Shown here: piece after piece, positions 21,918 to 32,060 of the stretch
Position numbering within the stretch: the first letter of the stretch is position 1
Layout of the letters: each line of letters starts with the position of its first letter
From: Rapana venosa
Taxonomy: Eukaryota > Mollusca > Gastropoda > Neogastropoda > Muricidae
Assembly: GCA_028751875.1 (NCBI GenBank)
Contig: CM054157.1
Coordinates: 52,959,318-53,023,317 of the forward strand
Length of the DNA: 64,000 nucleotides
Reading direction: 5' to 3'
The notes under the pieces: generated by a model
Told to the model about the DNA's origin: nothing
The model's input: the letters and a program-made list of their open reading frames with translations, nothing else
Databases searched by the model: none
Made by a program: the position numbers and the translations under genes

Positions 21918-22012
21918 ATCATTTACTCCTGCTGTCAGGCCTCCCCCTCCTTCTGTTCCTACGTCTGCGATAACGGCCCCCTGGATTCCTTGCTCGACGT
22001 CCTCATGGAAAG
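21918..22012 (+). CDS. STK36: STK36-like exon
   Basis: Acceptor GGTGTTTCAG precedes 21,918 and donor GTATGG follows 22,012. It is open throughout: IIYSCCQASPSFCSYVCDNG, then PLDSLLDVLMER, 31 codons plus AG. High GC and codon-like third positions contrast with the flanks. The cysteine-rich start followed by CDNG and a leucine helix fits the Fused C-terminal region. It ends in phase 2. The G-run just downstream (22,048-22,070) is intronic. Confidence 0.75.
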
Positions 22013-22867
22013 GTATGGGTAGTAGATCGGGGTGGGGGGGATGGGGAACAGGGGGGGGGGGGGGGGGGGGGAGGGAGGTGTTTTTTTGTGTGTGAAAAGA
22101 CGCTTTAACAATTTTTTGTACTGCTCAATTTGGCCTTTTGACAGGGGAGGGAATTTAAATATCTGTTGTGAAAGTTGTACATGAAAGGGAAATATGTGGG
22201 TTGTACATGAAGTTTTATGAAAAGGAAAGATCCACTCTTTTGTAATGAAATGATGAAAGATATATTATAAAATATATTAATATATTTTAATAATATATAT
22301 AATATATAATATATATATATATGCAATCAATCCATTTGCAAATTAAATACAAAGAAAGAAAATGAAAATCCCTAACAAACTGTGTTTGGGGAAAAAGAGG
22401 CGAGAGAGAAAGTCTGTTTTTATTTTATGTGTGTGTGTGTGAGAGAGAGAGAGTTATTCTTATTTATTTATTCTTCTAGTTCGAGGATAATGGATAAGCT
22501 CTTATGTACTTTTTTACATCCAGTCCCTTTGTGTATGCAGTTTTGTAAATTTTGTCATCAGTTCCCACCAGCACACAATGGCCTACTCTTCTGAAAAGTA
22601 GAACGGGTTTTAACATGTGCGCGAGATGTTCTGCATGTGTTCGCACACGGGGCCTCGGTTTATAGTCTCATCTGAAGAACTTTTGGGGAGAGTGGAGTCG
22701 GCACTGATGTTAACTCCAGAGGAAAAATTCTCTTGAACGAGATTCAAGTTAGAAAGTGTTATTGTGTGTTTGGCAGCAGTGATGATGATTATGGAAGTTT
22801 TTTTTAGTTAATGATGACTTTACTGATGGAAGAGGTTTACTGAGATCCTCCAGCGATTGTAATAACA
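22013..22867 (+). repeat. Intron: poly-G, AT-rich tract and family III repeat
   Basis: G-run 22,048-22,070; (TA)n-like palindromic AT DNA at 22,255-22,325; GT/GA run 22,425-22,455; family III element 22,465-22,745 with TAGTTCGAGGATAATGG, CACACAATGGCCTACTCTTC and GGGGAGAGTGGAGTCGGCAC. Confidence 0.75.
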
Positions 22868-24793
22868 GTGATAATGATAACAACAGGAACAATAATGATG
22901 ATAATCATTACAGCAACAGGTACAGGTAGCAAAATAATGATAACAACAGCAACAGGTGCAGGTAGGATGATAATGGTAATAATGATAACAACAGCAGGTA
23001 CATGTAGGATGATAAAGGTAATAATGATAACAATAGCAACAGGTACATGTAGGATGATAATGGTAATAATGATAACAACAACAGGTACAATTAGGATGAT
23101 AATGGTAATAATGATAACAACAACAGGTATATGTAGGATGATAATGGTAATAATGATAACAACAACAGGTACATGTAGGATGATAATGGTAATAAGGATA
23201 ACAACAACAGGTACATGTAGGATGATAAAGGTAATAATGATAACAACAACAGGTACAGGTAGGATGATAATGATAATGATGATAACAACAACAGGTACAT
23301 GTAGGATGATAATGGTAATAATGATAACAACAACAGGTATATTTAGGATGATAAAGGTAATAATGATAACAACAACAGGTTCATTTAGGATGATAATGGT
23401 AATAATGATAACAACAACAGGTACAGGTAGGATGATAATAATGATAACAACAACAGGTACAGGTAGGATGATAATGGTAATAATGATAACAACAACAGGG
23501 TGCATGTAGGATGATAATGGTAAAAAATGATAACAACAACAGGTATATGTAGGATGATAATGGTAATAATGATAACAACAACAGGTACACGTTTGGATGA
23601 ATAATGGGGAATAATGATAACAACAACAGGGACATGTAAGGATATAATGGTAATAATGATAACAACAACAGGTACATGTAGGATTTATTTAAAGGGAATA
23701 ATGATAACAACCCAAAAGGTGCATGGGATGATGATAAAGGTAATAATGATAACAACAACAGGTACAGGTAGGATGATAAAGGTAATGATGATAACAACAA
23801 CAGGTGCATGTAGGATGATAATGATAATAATGATAACAACAACAGGTACAGGTAGGATGATAATGGTAATGATGATAACAACAACAGGTACATGTAGGAT
23901 GATAATGGTAATAATGATAACAACAACAGGTACATGTAGGATGATAATGGTAATAATGATAACAACAACAGGTACATTTAGGATGATAAAGGTAATAATG
24001 ATAACAACAACAGGTTCATTTAGGATGATAATGGTAATAATGATAACAACAACAGGTACAGGTAGGATGATAATGGTAATAATGATAACAACAACAGGTA
24101 CATGTAGGATGATAATGGTAATAATGATAACAACAACAGGTACAGGTAGGATGATAATGGTAATAATGATAACAACAACAGGTACAGGTAGGATGATAAT
24201 GGTAATAATGATAACAACAACAGGTACAGGTAGGATGATAAAGGTAATAATGATAACAACAACAAGTACAGGTAGGATGATAATAATGATAACAACAACA
24301 GGTACAGGTAGAATGATAATAATGATAACAACAACAGGTACAGGTAGGATGATAATAATGATAACAACAACAGGTACAGGTAGGATGATAATGATAACAA
24401 CAACAGGTACAGGTAGGATGATAATAATGATAACAACAACAAGTACAGGTAGGATGATAATAATGATAACAACAACAGGTACAGGTAGGATGACAATGGT
24501 AATGATAACAATAACAACAGGAGTGTGATAATAATAATAATGATAATCACAACAATGACAGGTACAGGTGGCAGGATAATGATGATAATGATGATAACGA
24601 CTACAGGTAGCAGGATAATGATGATAATGATGATAACGACAACAGGTACAGGTAGCAGGATAATGATGATAATGATGATAACGACAACAGGTACAGGTAG
24701 CAGGATAATGATGATAATGATGATAACGACAACAGGTACAGGTAGCAGGATAATGATGATAATGATGATGACGACAACAGGTACAGGTGGCAG
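22868..24793 (+). repeat. 42-bp minisatellite array, about 45 units
   Basis: The unit alternates GGATGATAATGGTAATAATG with ATAACAACAACAGGTACAGG and a TAG/TGTAG junction. Shorter units occur at 24,270-24,480, and a variant with GATAACGACAACAGGTACAG and TAGCAG at 24,540-24,793. Because 42 is a multiple of three, long false open frames exist on both strands. The last unit runs into the AG before the putative exon at 24,794. Confidence 0.95.
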
Positions 24794-24870
24794 ACATGGA
24801 GGTGAAACCAGTGGTGGGGGACAGTCCTGTACATTCTCTGCACGCTGGTCATCCAGCTTCCCAGTACCTG
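24794..24870 (+). CDS. STK36: Putative STK36-like exon with frameshift
   Basis: After GGTGGCAG the sequence reads (A)DMEVKPVVGD, and in a shifted frame VLYILCTLVIQLPS. Together they look like one helical segment with a net indel near 24,826. No clean donor is seen; GTGGGC at 24,876 is a candidate but is preceded by an in-frame stop. The acceptor belongs to a minisatellite unit. Phase with the 21.9-kb exon does not fit as it stands. Tentative. Confidence 0.35.
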
Positions 24871-25225
24871 ACGGTGGGCCCGACACCACACCCTCCACAC
24901 TGAGGAGGACCTTTATAAACTGTATAAATTCCCCCGGTATTATAAAAATAATAATAATGTATGGAATTTATATACGCTGATCTGTAAAGCACACATCAAA
25001 GCGCCCCAATTATTATTTGATTATTATGTATTATATCTCGTTCTCCTTCTCGTCAACCGCTCAGGCAGCAACTGTCGTCTCGTGTAAATATTTGAGGCAA
25101 GTGCTTCGTTTGTTGATTTTCAGATTCCAGGCAAAGTAAATTCCATATATTATTACATTTTATTATTACATCATCATATCATCATCATCCTCATTATTAT
25201 TTAATTTACTGACTAAAAACGTTTG
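24871..25225. repeat. Facing pair of family F repeats
   Basis: Reverse copy 24,940-25,010 (TATGGAATTTATATACGCTG) and forward copy 25,080-25,165 (CAAGTGCTTCGTTTG, AAATTCCATATATTATTAC) form an inverted pair. ATT/ATC microsatellites follow. Confidence 0.6.
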
Positions 25226-25410
25226 CGCTGCGTTAAACGCCTACAATTTAGGCTCAGCGCATCCGACATTGGTGGAGGGAGAATGTATTAATCTTTCTGG
25301 AGCAAAAAAAGGGCAGGAGAATGAGGACCAAGAAGTGGAAAATTGACAAGAAGGGAAGAAAAGGGACAAGGCATAAAGAAGAGAAGGATAGAAAGAGGGA
25401 ATCGCTAGCC
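25225..25410 (+). repeat. Family II interspersed repeat
   Basis: TTTGCGCTGCGTTAAACGCC, CTCAGCGCATCCGACATTGG and AGGAGAATGAGGACCAAGAA. The 3' end is truncated. Confidence 0.7.
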
Positions 25411-25614
25411 CCTGGAACTTTAAGGGGGATCCTCGGTTCTAGGCAGTTAAATCTGTCAAAGCCACTTCACTGCAGAAACATGCTGAATCGATCGTACCAT
25501 CACACACCACTGGGCCTTAGTTCTGCTCTTCTATGAAAATATGTTCTTTCGACCAGAAGGGCCCATAGAGCTGGGCTTATCCCCGGGTTTTTTAGTGTTA
25601 AGCGACTTATGTTT
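25411..25614 (+). other. Intron, nothing recognised
   Basis: No repeat family or coding signal identified. Confidence 0.4.
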
Positions 25615-25806
25615 TTTCAAACCCCCCCTGTGACAGTGACGCAGTCTGTTTGCCAATTTCTTTCCCCACGAGTGGACCCACTTGTAACTGGGTTTAAGAA
25701 GAAAAAGAGTTAAAGTGTCTTTCCAAGGACCAACCCCAGCCAGCGGGATCGAACCCGCGACCTCTGATCAACGAGTTGAAGCCTAAAACTATGCCACGGT
25801 GCCCCT
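25615..25806 (-). repeat. SINE-V (tRNA-derived), reverse
   Basis: On the minus strand: GGCACCGTGGCATAGTTTTA (A-box side), GAGGTCGCGGGTTCGATCCC (B box), then TCCTTGGAAAGACACTTTAA and CACTTGTAACTGGGT in plus orientation. Matches 60,224-60,490. No aminoacyl-stem closure as in a real tRNA. Confidence 0.8.
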
Positions 25807-25844
25807 ATGCTCTTTATGAAAGATGGAACATTTTTAATCCACTA

Positions 25845-26115
25845 CGTTCTTTATTTTGAGGAAATGGGAAAAAGCACTCGTGTGCTTTTTTTGACATCCA
25901 GTCCCCGTGTGTATGCAGTTTTGTAAATTTTTGTCATGTGTTCCCACTGGCGCACAATGGTCCACTCTTCCAAATAAAGTGGAACAGGTTTTAACGTGTT
26001 TGCAAGATGTTCTGCATGCATTCGCACACGGGACCTTGATTTAGTCTCATCCGAAGGACTTTTGGGGAGAGTGGAGTCGGCCACTGATTTTTAACCCCAG
26101 GGGAAATATCCCCTT
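25845..26115 (+). repeat. Family III interspersed repeat
   Basis: GTCCCCGTGTGTATGCAG, CACAATGGTCCACTCTTCC, AAGATGTTCTGCATGC and GGGGAGAGTGGAGTCGGCC, including the 3' part that follows in longer copies. Confidence 0.8.
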
Positions 26116-26199
26116 AAAAGGGGAAATTGAGCGAATCCTGAGCACAATGCACCCCGCTTTAACTACCAACTGTCCTGTGCTTTCTGGACAGATGAAACA

Positions 26200-26540
26200 G
26201 CACTAAGACAGGATGCTCGTGGTTGTAGTGGGCGTGTGTGGTTGTAGTGGGGGTGTGTGGTTGTAGCGGTGGTGTGGGGTTTTGTAGGGGTGGTGTGTGG
26301 TTTGAAGTAGTGGTGTGTGGTTGTAGCGGTGGGGGTGGGTTGTAGCGGTGGTGTGTTGTAAGCGGTGGTGTGTGGGTTGAAGTATTGGTGGTGGTTGTAG
26401 AAAGGATGTATGGTTGTTTTTGTGGTTGTAGCGGGGGTGTGGGGTTTGTAGCGGTGGTGTGTGGTTGAAGTGTGTGTGTGGTTTTTAGCATGATGAGGGT
26501 TTGAAAGTGTGTGTTGTAGCAGTGGTGTTTGGTTGTGGGC
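26200..26540 (+). repeat. GGTGTGTGGTTGTAGC minisatellite
   Basis: About 18 imperfect units of 15-20 bp built on GTGGTGTGTGGTTGTAGCG. False open frames on the minus strand are H/T/P-rich and compositional. Confidence 0.9.
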
Positions 26541-26736
26541 GGTGGCATGTGTCTGTGTGTTGCGGTTGTCCATGCCTCAGCCATGCTTGGGGTCCATCTT
26601 TCTGGACTCCACACTGGCCAGTCACACGGTCAGGGTCGGTGGATAACAAAATTGCTCTTCTCTGCTCTTCTCTTCTCCTTCTCTTTTCTCTTTTTCTCTT
26701 TTTTTTTCTTCTCTTTATCTATGAGTGTGTGTGTGT

Positions 26737-26739
<3 letters not shown>

Positions 26740-26792
<53 letters not shown>
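26740..26792 (+). repeat. Poly-G run of 53 bases
   Basis: Uninterrupted G from 26,740 to 26,792 after a TG/GAG tract. Its true length is doubtful because homopolymers of this size are poorly resolved. Confidence 0.9.
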
Positions 26793-26793
<1 letters not shown>

Positions 26794-26879
26794 AAGAAGG
26801 ATAGTGGTTTGAATTTTTACATTTTTGTTATGGGTTTGTTGACACACTTTTTGTCCAAAAGAAAGGGGGTGGGGTGGAA

Positions 26880-27060
26880 TCTCTTTGGTGTGTGCGTGTG
26901 TTTGTGTGTGTGCATGCATGTGTGTGTTATTTTTTAAATTCTTTTATTCTTTCTTTTTAATTTCAAGGATGATGGAATAAGTATTCATGTACTTTTTTGT
27001 CAGCTGTTGTCTGTCATATGAGCGAAAATGTGTTGCTCTGCAAACGGACAAACGGTTGCA
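26880..27060 (+). repeat. GT tract and fragments of families III and II
   Basis: (TG)n at 26,890-26,927, a 60-bp family III start (AAGGATGATGGAATAAGTAT) at 26,945-27,000, then a family II start (TTGTCTGTCATATGAGCG) at 27,005-27,040. Confidence 0.6.
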
Positions 27061-27124
27061 TCGGCAAAAATCTTTCCACTATAAACTTGGGCTAGCCAAG
27101 AATGAATAAAAAAAAAAAAGTTTT

Positions 27125-28901
27125 TTGTTTCTTGCGGCTGCAGCGTTGATATTAAGCCAGATGGAGATATATTGTGTTTAACATCTGTTCAGGCTGTTAT
27201 TTAGCGTGGTGGTATATCGTGGCGATTTGATACATCTGTCATGGCTGTTATTTGCTGTTGTGTGCTGGGGGGAACAGATGACAAAATTTACAAAACCGCA
27301 TACACACAGGGACTGGATGTAAAAAAGCACATGAGTGCTTATTCCATTATCCTCGATATAAAATAATAAATAAATAAATACATTTTTTCAGCCTGATGGT
27401 GGTATTCGTATGATGTTGATTTATTTGTCAAGGCGTTTTTTATTGAGCTAGATGGCAGAAAGTCCTGTGATGTTGATAAACTGTTTAGGCTTTTAAATTA
27501 AGCCAGATGATGGTACGTTGTGTTGTAATATTTATTTATCTGTTCAGGCTGTTATTTAGCTTAGAAGTATAGGGGTGTGAGTTGATATGTCTGTTTAGGC
27601 TGTTTTTTTAGCATAGCAGTAGGGGTTTGGTATGTTGATATATTTTTCAGGTGGCTGTTATTTAGCATAGCAGTAAGTGGTGTGATGTTTGATATATTTG
27701 TTCAGTGGCTGTTATTTAGCATAGCAGTATGTGGTGTGATGGGTGATGTATTTCTTTGTTCGGGCTGTTATTTAGCATAGCAGTATATGGTGTGATGTTG
27801 ATATATCTGTTCAGGCTGTTATTTTAGTAAGAGATGTTGTGTGATGTTTGATGAGTTTATTTCTCTGTTAGGCAGCTGTTATTTGGTATAGCGTATGTGG
27901 TGTGATGTTGAGTATTTCTTTTTTAGGCAGCTGTTATTTGGGTATAGCATATGTGGTGTGATGTTGATATATCTGTTCAGGCTGTTTTAGCATAGCAGTA
28001 TTGGTGTGATGTTGATATACCCGTTCATACTGTTATTTAGTATAGCAGTATTGGTGTAAATGTTGATATAATCTGTTCAGGCTGTTATTTAGCATAGCAG
28101 TAAATGGTGATGGTGATGTATTTCTCTTTTTTCAAGGCTGTTATTTAGCATAGCGGTTTGGGGTTTGGTAATGGTGATGTATTTCTCTGTTCAGGCTGTT
28201 ATTTGGTATAGCAGTAGGGGTTGTGATTTTGATATATCTGTTCATACTGTTATTTGGAAAAGCAGAAATGTGGTGTGATGTTGATGTATTTCTCTGTTCA
28301 GGCTGTTATTTAGCATAGCAGTAGGGTGTGTGATGGTGATATTTTCGGTTCAGGCTGTTATTTAGCATGCAGTATGTGGTGGGGAGGTGATGTATTCTTT
28401 GTTCAGGCGTTATTTTGGTATAGCATATGTGGTGTGATGGTGATGTATTTCTTTGTCAGGCTGTTATTTAGCATAGCATAGGGGTGTGATGTTGATATAA
28501 CGTTCAGGCTTTAAATTTAAAGTATAGCAGTATGTGGTGTGAGGTGAAGAAAATTTCTCTGTCCGGCTGTTATTTAGCATAAAATACGTGGTGATGTTGA
28601 ATATCGTTCATTACTGTTATTTAGCAAAGCATATGTGTGTGATGTTGAATATCTGTTCATAACTGTTTTTTAAAGCATAGCAGTATGTGGTGTGATGTTA
28701 AATATATTTGTTCATACGTGTTTTTTAAGCATAGCAGATGTGGTGTGATTTTTGAAAAATCTTTTCGGGCGTTATTAGCATAGCAGTATGTGGTGTGATG
28801 TTGATATATCTTTTTCAGGTGCTGTTATAACATAGCATTTATGTGGTGTGATGTTGATAAATCTGTTCATACTGTTATTTAGCATAGCAGTATATGGGTG
28901 T
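27125..28901 (+). repeat. Exon-derived array upstream of the 29.2-kb exon (decoy acceptors)
   Basis: About 30 units near 51 bp. Each carries an acceptor-like TATATCTGTTCAGGC followed by a degraded copy of the exon start. The first unit (27,130-27,175) keeps GCGGCTGCAGCG, CCAGATGG and ATATATTGTGT, aligning with the exon's GCGGCTGCAGCG, CCAGATGG and ATATCGTGTG. Later units shrink to GCTGTTATTTAGCATAGCAG plus TATGTGGTGTGATGTTGA. A family III fragment (27,265-27,382, reverse) interrupts it. The array resumes after the SINE at 29,185 and runs into the true acceptor. Confidence 0.85.
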
Positions 28902-29184
28902 GACGGGATAGCTCAGTGGTCGGAGCACTCGCTTTCCCCCAGCCAAGTTAAGCAGCGTCGAGCGTGGTACCAAGTTGGATGGGTGACCGTTTGCGTGCCT
29001 TGCTTCAGTACGGTTCCCCCAGTTCACCCGCGAAAATGGGTACCTGTCCATTTTAGGGTCAGGAAGGTAAAGCAGCGAGGGAGAGGGAATGGGCGCCGCC
29101 CTCAATAGGGTTTGGCCCTAGAGAAGTGGGGTTTCTCTGACGCCTCGCCCCCCTACGACCTTATAGGTTATGGGACCACCTTTT
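28902..29184 (+). repeat. SINE-I inserted in the array, with target-site duplication
   Basis: Complete element from GACGGGATAGCTCAG to the T-rich end. TATATGGGTGTG before it and TATATGGTGTGA after it are the duplicated array sequence. Confidence 0.85.
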
Positions 29185-29219
29185 ATATGGTGTGATGGTG
29201 ATGTATTTTCTGTTCCCAG

Positions 29220-29329
29220 GCGGCTGCAGCGCTTTTGTTCGCCAGATGGTGGCCTGCGGCATATCGTGTGAGGTCCAGCCTGAAGAGATGCTGCAGGCCT
29301 GCCTGTCGTGTCTTCACCGATCTGGCCAG
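29220..29329 (+). CDS. STK36: STK36-like exon bracketed by arrays copied from its own ends
   Basis: Acceptor TTTCTGTTCCCAG precedes 29,220 and donor GTATTT follows 29,329. It begins with two bases, then reads GCSAFVRQMVACGISCEVQP, EEMLQACLSC and LHRSGQ, ending in phase 0, which fits the next exon at 30,926. Open and clean. Upstream intron units repeat the acceptor and exon start. Downstream intron units repeat the last bases of the exon with the donor. Correct splicing must choose among many look-alike sites. Confidence 0.8.
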
Positions 29330-29800
29330 GTATTTGCTCTCTGTCTGTCTGTTGGTCTGCTGTGTGTCTGTCTGTCTGTGTTGGTCTACCTGTCTGTCTG
29401 TCTTCACCGATCTGGCTCAGGTATTTCTATGTCTAACTGTCTGTTTGTCTGCCTGTCTGTCTGCCTGTCTGTCTGCCTGTCTGTCTGCCTGTCTGTCTGT
29501 CTGTCTGTCTTCACCGATCTGGCTCAGGTATTTGCTCTCGTCTGTCTGTTTTTTGGTCTCCCTGTCTGTCTGTCTTCACCGATCTGGCTCAGATATTGTC
29601 TCTGTCTGTCTGTTGGTCTGTCTGTCTGTCTGTCTTCTGTCGTCTGCCCGTCTGTGTGTTTCATTGGTCTACCTGTCTGTCTGTTTTACCGATCTGGCTC
29701 AGATATTGTCTCTCTGTCTGCTGTCTGTCTGTTGGTCTGCCTGTTCTGTCTCTCTGTCTGTCTTCACCGATCGGGCCCTCAGGTATTTCTTTGGCTAACT
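29330..29800 (+). repeat. Exon-end/donor array mixed with (CTGT)n (decoy donors)
   Basis: Five further copies of CTTCACCGATCTGGC-TCAG followed by GTATTT or ATATTG lie at about 29,401, 29,510, 29,575, 29,688 and 29,761, separated by CTGTCTGTCTG runs. They copy the last 18 bases of the exon plus the donor. Two copies have lost the G of GT (AGATATTG). Confidence 0.9.
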
Positions 29801-30057
29801 GTCTATCTTTCTGGATATGACTTTCTGTCTCGAATGAATGAATGAATGAATGATGAATAAAAGCATATAATTCTCTGCCTGCTGTGGTCTTTTTCATTTA
29901 GAGCAAAGAATAATTTCTGTCAAGATGGGCTGAACACTCAAAACATCTAGTCCCCTTTCTCCCCCCCCCCCCCCCCCCCCCCCCCACCCCCCCCCCCCCC
30001 CCCCCCTCCCCACCCCCCTTTCACATGATTTGAAAAAACATTTTGGTTGTTGTTTTT
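29801..30057. other. Intron: (GAAT)n and poly-C
   Basis: (GAAT)n at 29,833-29,855 and a C-run with a few interruptions at 29,961-30,020. Nothing else recognised. Confidence 0.7.
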
Positions 30058-30835
30058 TTGCTGCCTCATTTTCTGTGACATTCCCGTCCCTCTGCTCCAA
30101 TGCTGCTCATTTCAATCTCCTTGCCCCTGCCATACTCAGATTTGTTTATGTCATATTCCAGGGTCAGGAAGTCCACAGGGACCCCATCAATATCAGGCCA
30201 CTGTGGGGCCACCAGCCAGCGGGGCCCTGCACTGCGCTGGGTCACTTTGGTGGTGTTCACTGGTGCCTGTTCTGAGCTAACATAACGCAGGACACCACCT
30301 ATTTAAACCCCCACTAACGACAGTAATAGCTCAGTCATGGAGCCAACTGAGTGAGTCACGCACCCAAGGTGGCGACCACCACAACATCCCCCAATGACCA
30401 TCCCCTGCAAACCACCTTTGACACACTCACCACAGGGACAGAAGTGGGATGAGAAACTGAATCTGAGGTCACCATGAGACCAGAGCAACTGGGGGCCCCC
30501 GAGTCAGAGGCAACTGGTTTTTAAAAAAATGTATGATGATCATTGATGATGAGGATGATGTGATGCTGCTGCTGAGGAGGTGCATATGCTTTGAGAAAAA
30601 CTTGACAGGGTTGTACCTATGCTTCCTATCATCCCAGCATCAACTGGGCCCGAGAGATACAGACACCTGCAGTGTTGGTCAGGTAATTTGAGCAACACTC
30701 TCAAACTGGCATCCGTAAAGTGGATGAAGCTCGACTGTGTGGTCCCAGTCTTCCCACTGAGCCCACAGCACACTCACTCTGGGTAGGAGCCGGCCGGAGT
30801 CAGAAAAATCCCTATGACTCTTATGGTTTACTTGT
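30058..30835 (+). repeat. Repeat G, copy 2 (unknown class)
   Basis: Matches 20,315-21,185 without the SINE-IV insertion: GTGGGGCCACCAGCCAGCGG, CACCTGCAGTGTTGGTCAGG, GTGTGGTCCCAGTCTTCCC, GGGTAGGAGCCGGCCGGAGT. No intact frame shared between copies. Confidence 0.75.
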
Positions 30836-30925
30836 CGACCATCCTGCCACCCTCCAGGTAGGACTGTGATGTGGTGTGATATGGTGTGATGTGATGTGTT
30901 GTGATGTGATGTGATGTGTGGACAG

Positions 30926-31081
30926 GTGTGTGTGCGGTGTCCCTTTGACTACGGCATTCTGGACGGTCTGCTGCTGCTGCTGAGGGAGCTGGTGCCTCAG
31001 GTAGACATGCCCGTGGCCCAGCTCTACATCGAGACCGGCATCTGGGGCGCCATGTGGCACCGCGTCGCTCAGGCCCTGCAG
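30926..31081 (+). CDS. STK36: STK36-like exon
   Basis: Acceptor GTGTGGACAG follows a (GTGAT)n tract; donor GTAGGT follows 31,081. 52 full codons, phase 0 at both ends: VCVRCPFDYGILDGLLLLLR, ELVPQVDMPVAQLYIE and TGIWGAMWHRVAQALQ. The leucine-rich helix pairs fit an armadillo/HEAT repeat. No frameshift. The intron that follows is a minisatellite from its first bases. Confidence 0.8.
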
Positions 31082-32060
31082 GTAGGTCTGTGAATGAATG
31101 ACTGCCTGGCTGTATGGCTGACTGACTGTATGGCTGTTTAACTGATGGCTGTCTGACTGTGTGGCTGTTTGACTGATGGCTGTCTGACTGTGTGGCTGTT
31201 TGACTGTGTGGCTGGCTGGCTGTATGGCTGACTGACTGCATGGCTGACTGACTGTATGGCTGTTTGACTGATGGCTGTGTGGCTGTTTGACTGTGTGGCT
31301 GGCTGGCTGTATGGCTGACTGACTGCATGGCTGACTGACTGTATGGCTGGCTGGCTGACTGACTGCATGGCTGACTGACTGCATGGCTGACTGACTGCAT
31401 GACCGACTGACTGCATGGCTGGCTGCATGGCTGACTGACTGCATGACTGGCTGGCTGACTGACTGCATGGCTGACTGACTGCATGGCTGACTGACTGTAT
31501 GGCTGACTGGCTGCATGGCTGGCTGCATGGCTGGCTGCATGGCTGGCTGACTGCATGACCGACTGACTGCATGGCTGGCTGCATGGCTGGCTGACTGCAT
31601 GACTGGCTGACTGCATGGCTGACTGACTGCATGGCTGGCTGACTGACTGACTGCATGGCTGACTGACTGCATGGCTGACTGACTGCATGACTGGCTGACT
31701 GACTGACTGCATGGCTGACTGACTGCATGACTGGCTGACTGGCTGACTGCATGGCTGACTGACTGCATGGCTGACTGACTGCATGGCTGGCTGGCTGCAT
31801 GGCTGGCTGGCTGCATGGCTGGCTGGGCTGCATGGCTGACTGACTGCATTTTCGACTGACTGCATGCTGCTGCCCGCATGCTGCGGCTGACTGACGACCC
31901 GACTGACTGCATGGCTGACCTGACTGCCCCCGGCTACTGACGCAACCCGGCTACTTGACTGTATGGCGCTGGCCCTTACTGTCGGCGGCTGGTTGGTACT
32001 TCGGCTGACTTACTGAAACCTGGCTGACTTACTGACTGTCGCTGACTTACTGTCTGGCTG
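31082..32060 (+). repeat. Minisatellite of GCATGGCTGACTGACT units
   Basis: Starts about 30 bases after the donor. Units of 8, 12 and 16 bp combine GCATGGCT, GGCTGGCT and GACTGACT in a higher-order pattern, degrading after 31,850. Long S/Q/P/M-rich open frames on the minus strand exist in all three frames and are compositional. Confidence 0.95.

Noticed and set aside
22868..24793. Regular repeats resembling a CRISPR array
   Set aside because: Units are continuous tandem variants without unique spacers, in a eukaryotic intron, with no cas genes.
22837..24900. Very long open frames on both strands (up to about 370 codons, V/I- or M/I/T/G-rich)
   Set aside because: Produced by a 42-bp minisatellite whose length is a multiple of three and which contains no stops. 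No protein-like composition, splice context or start.
30821..31912. 363-codon S/Q/M-rich open frame on the minus strand
   Set aside because: All three minus frames are open across the GACTGACT/GCATGGCT minisatellite; compositional artefact.
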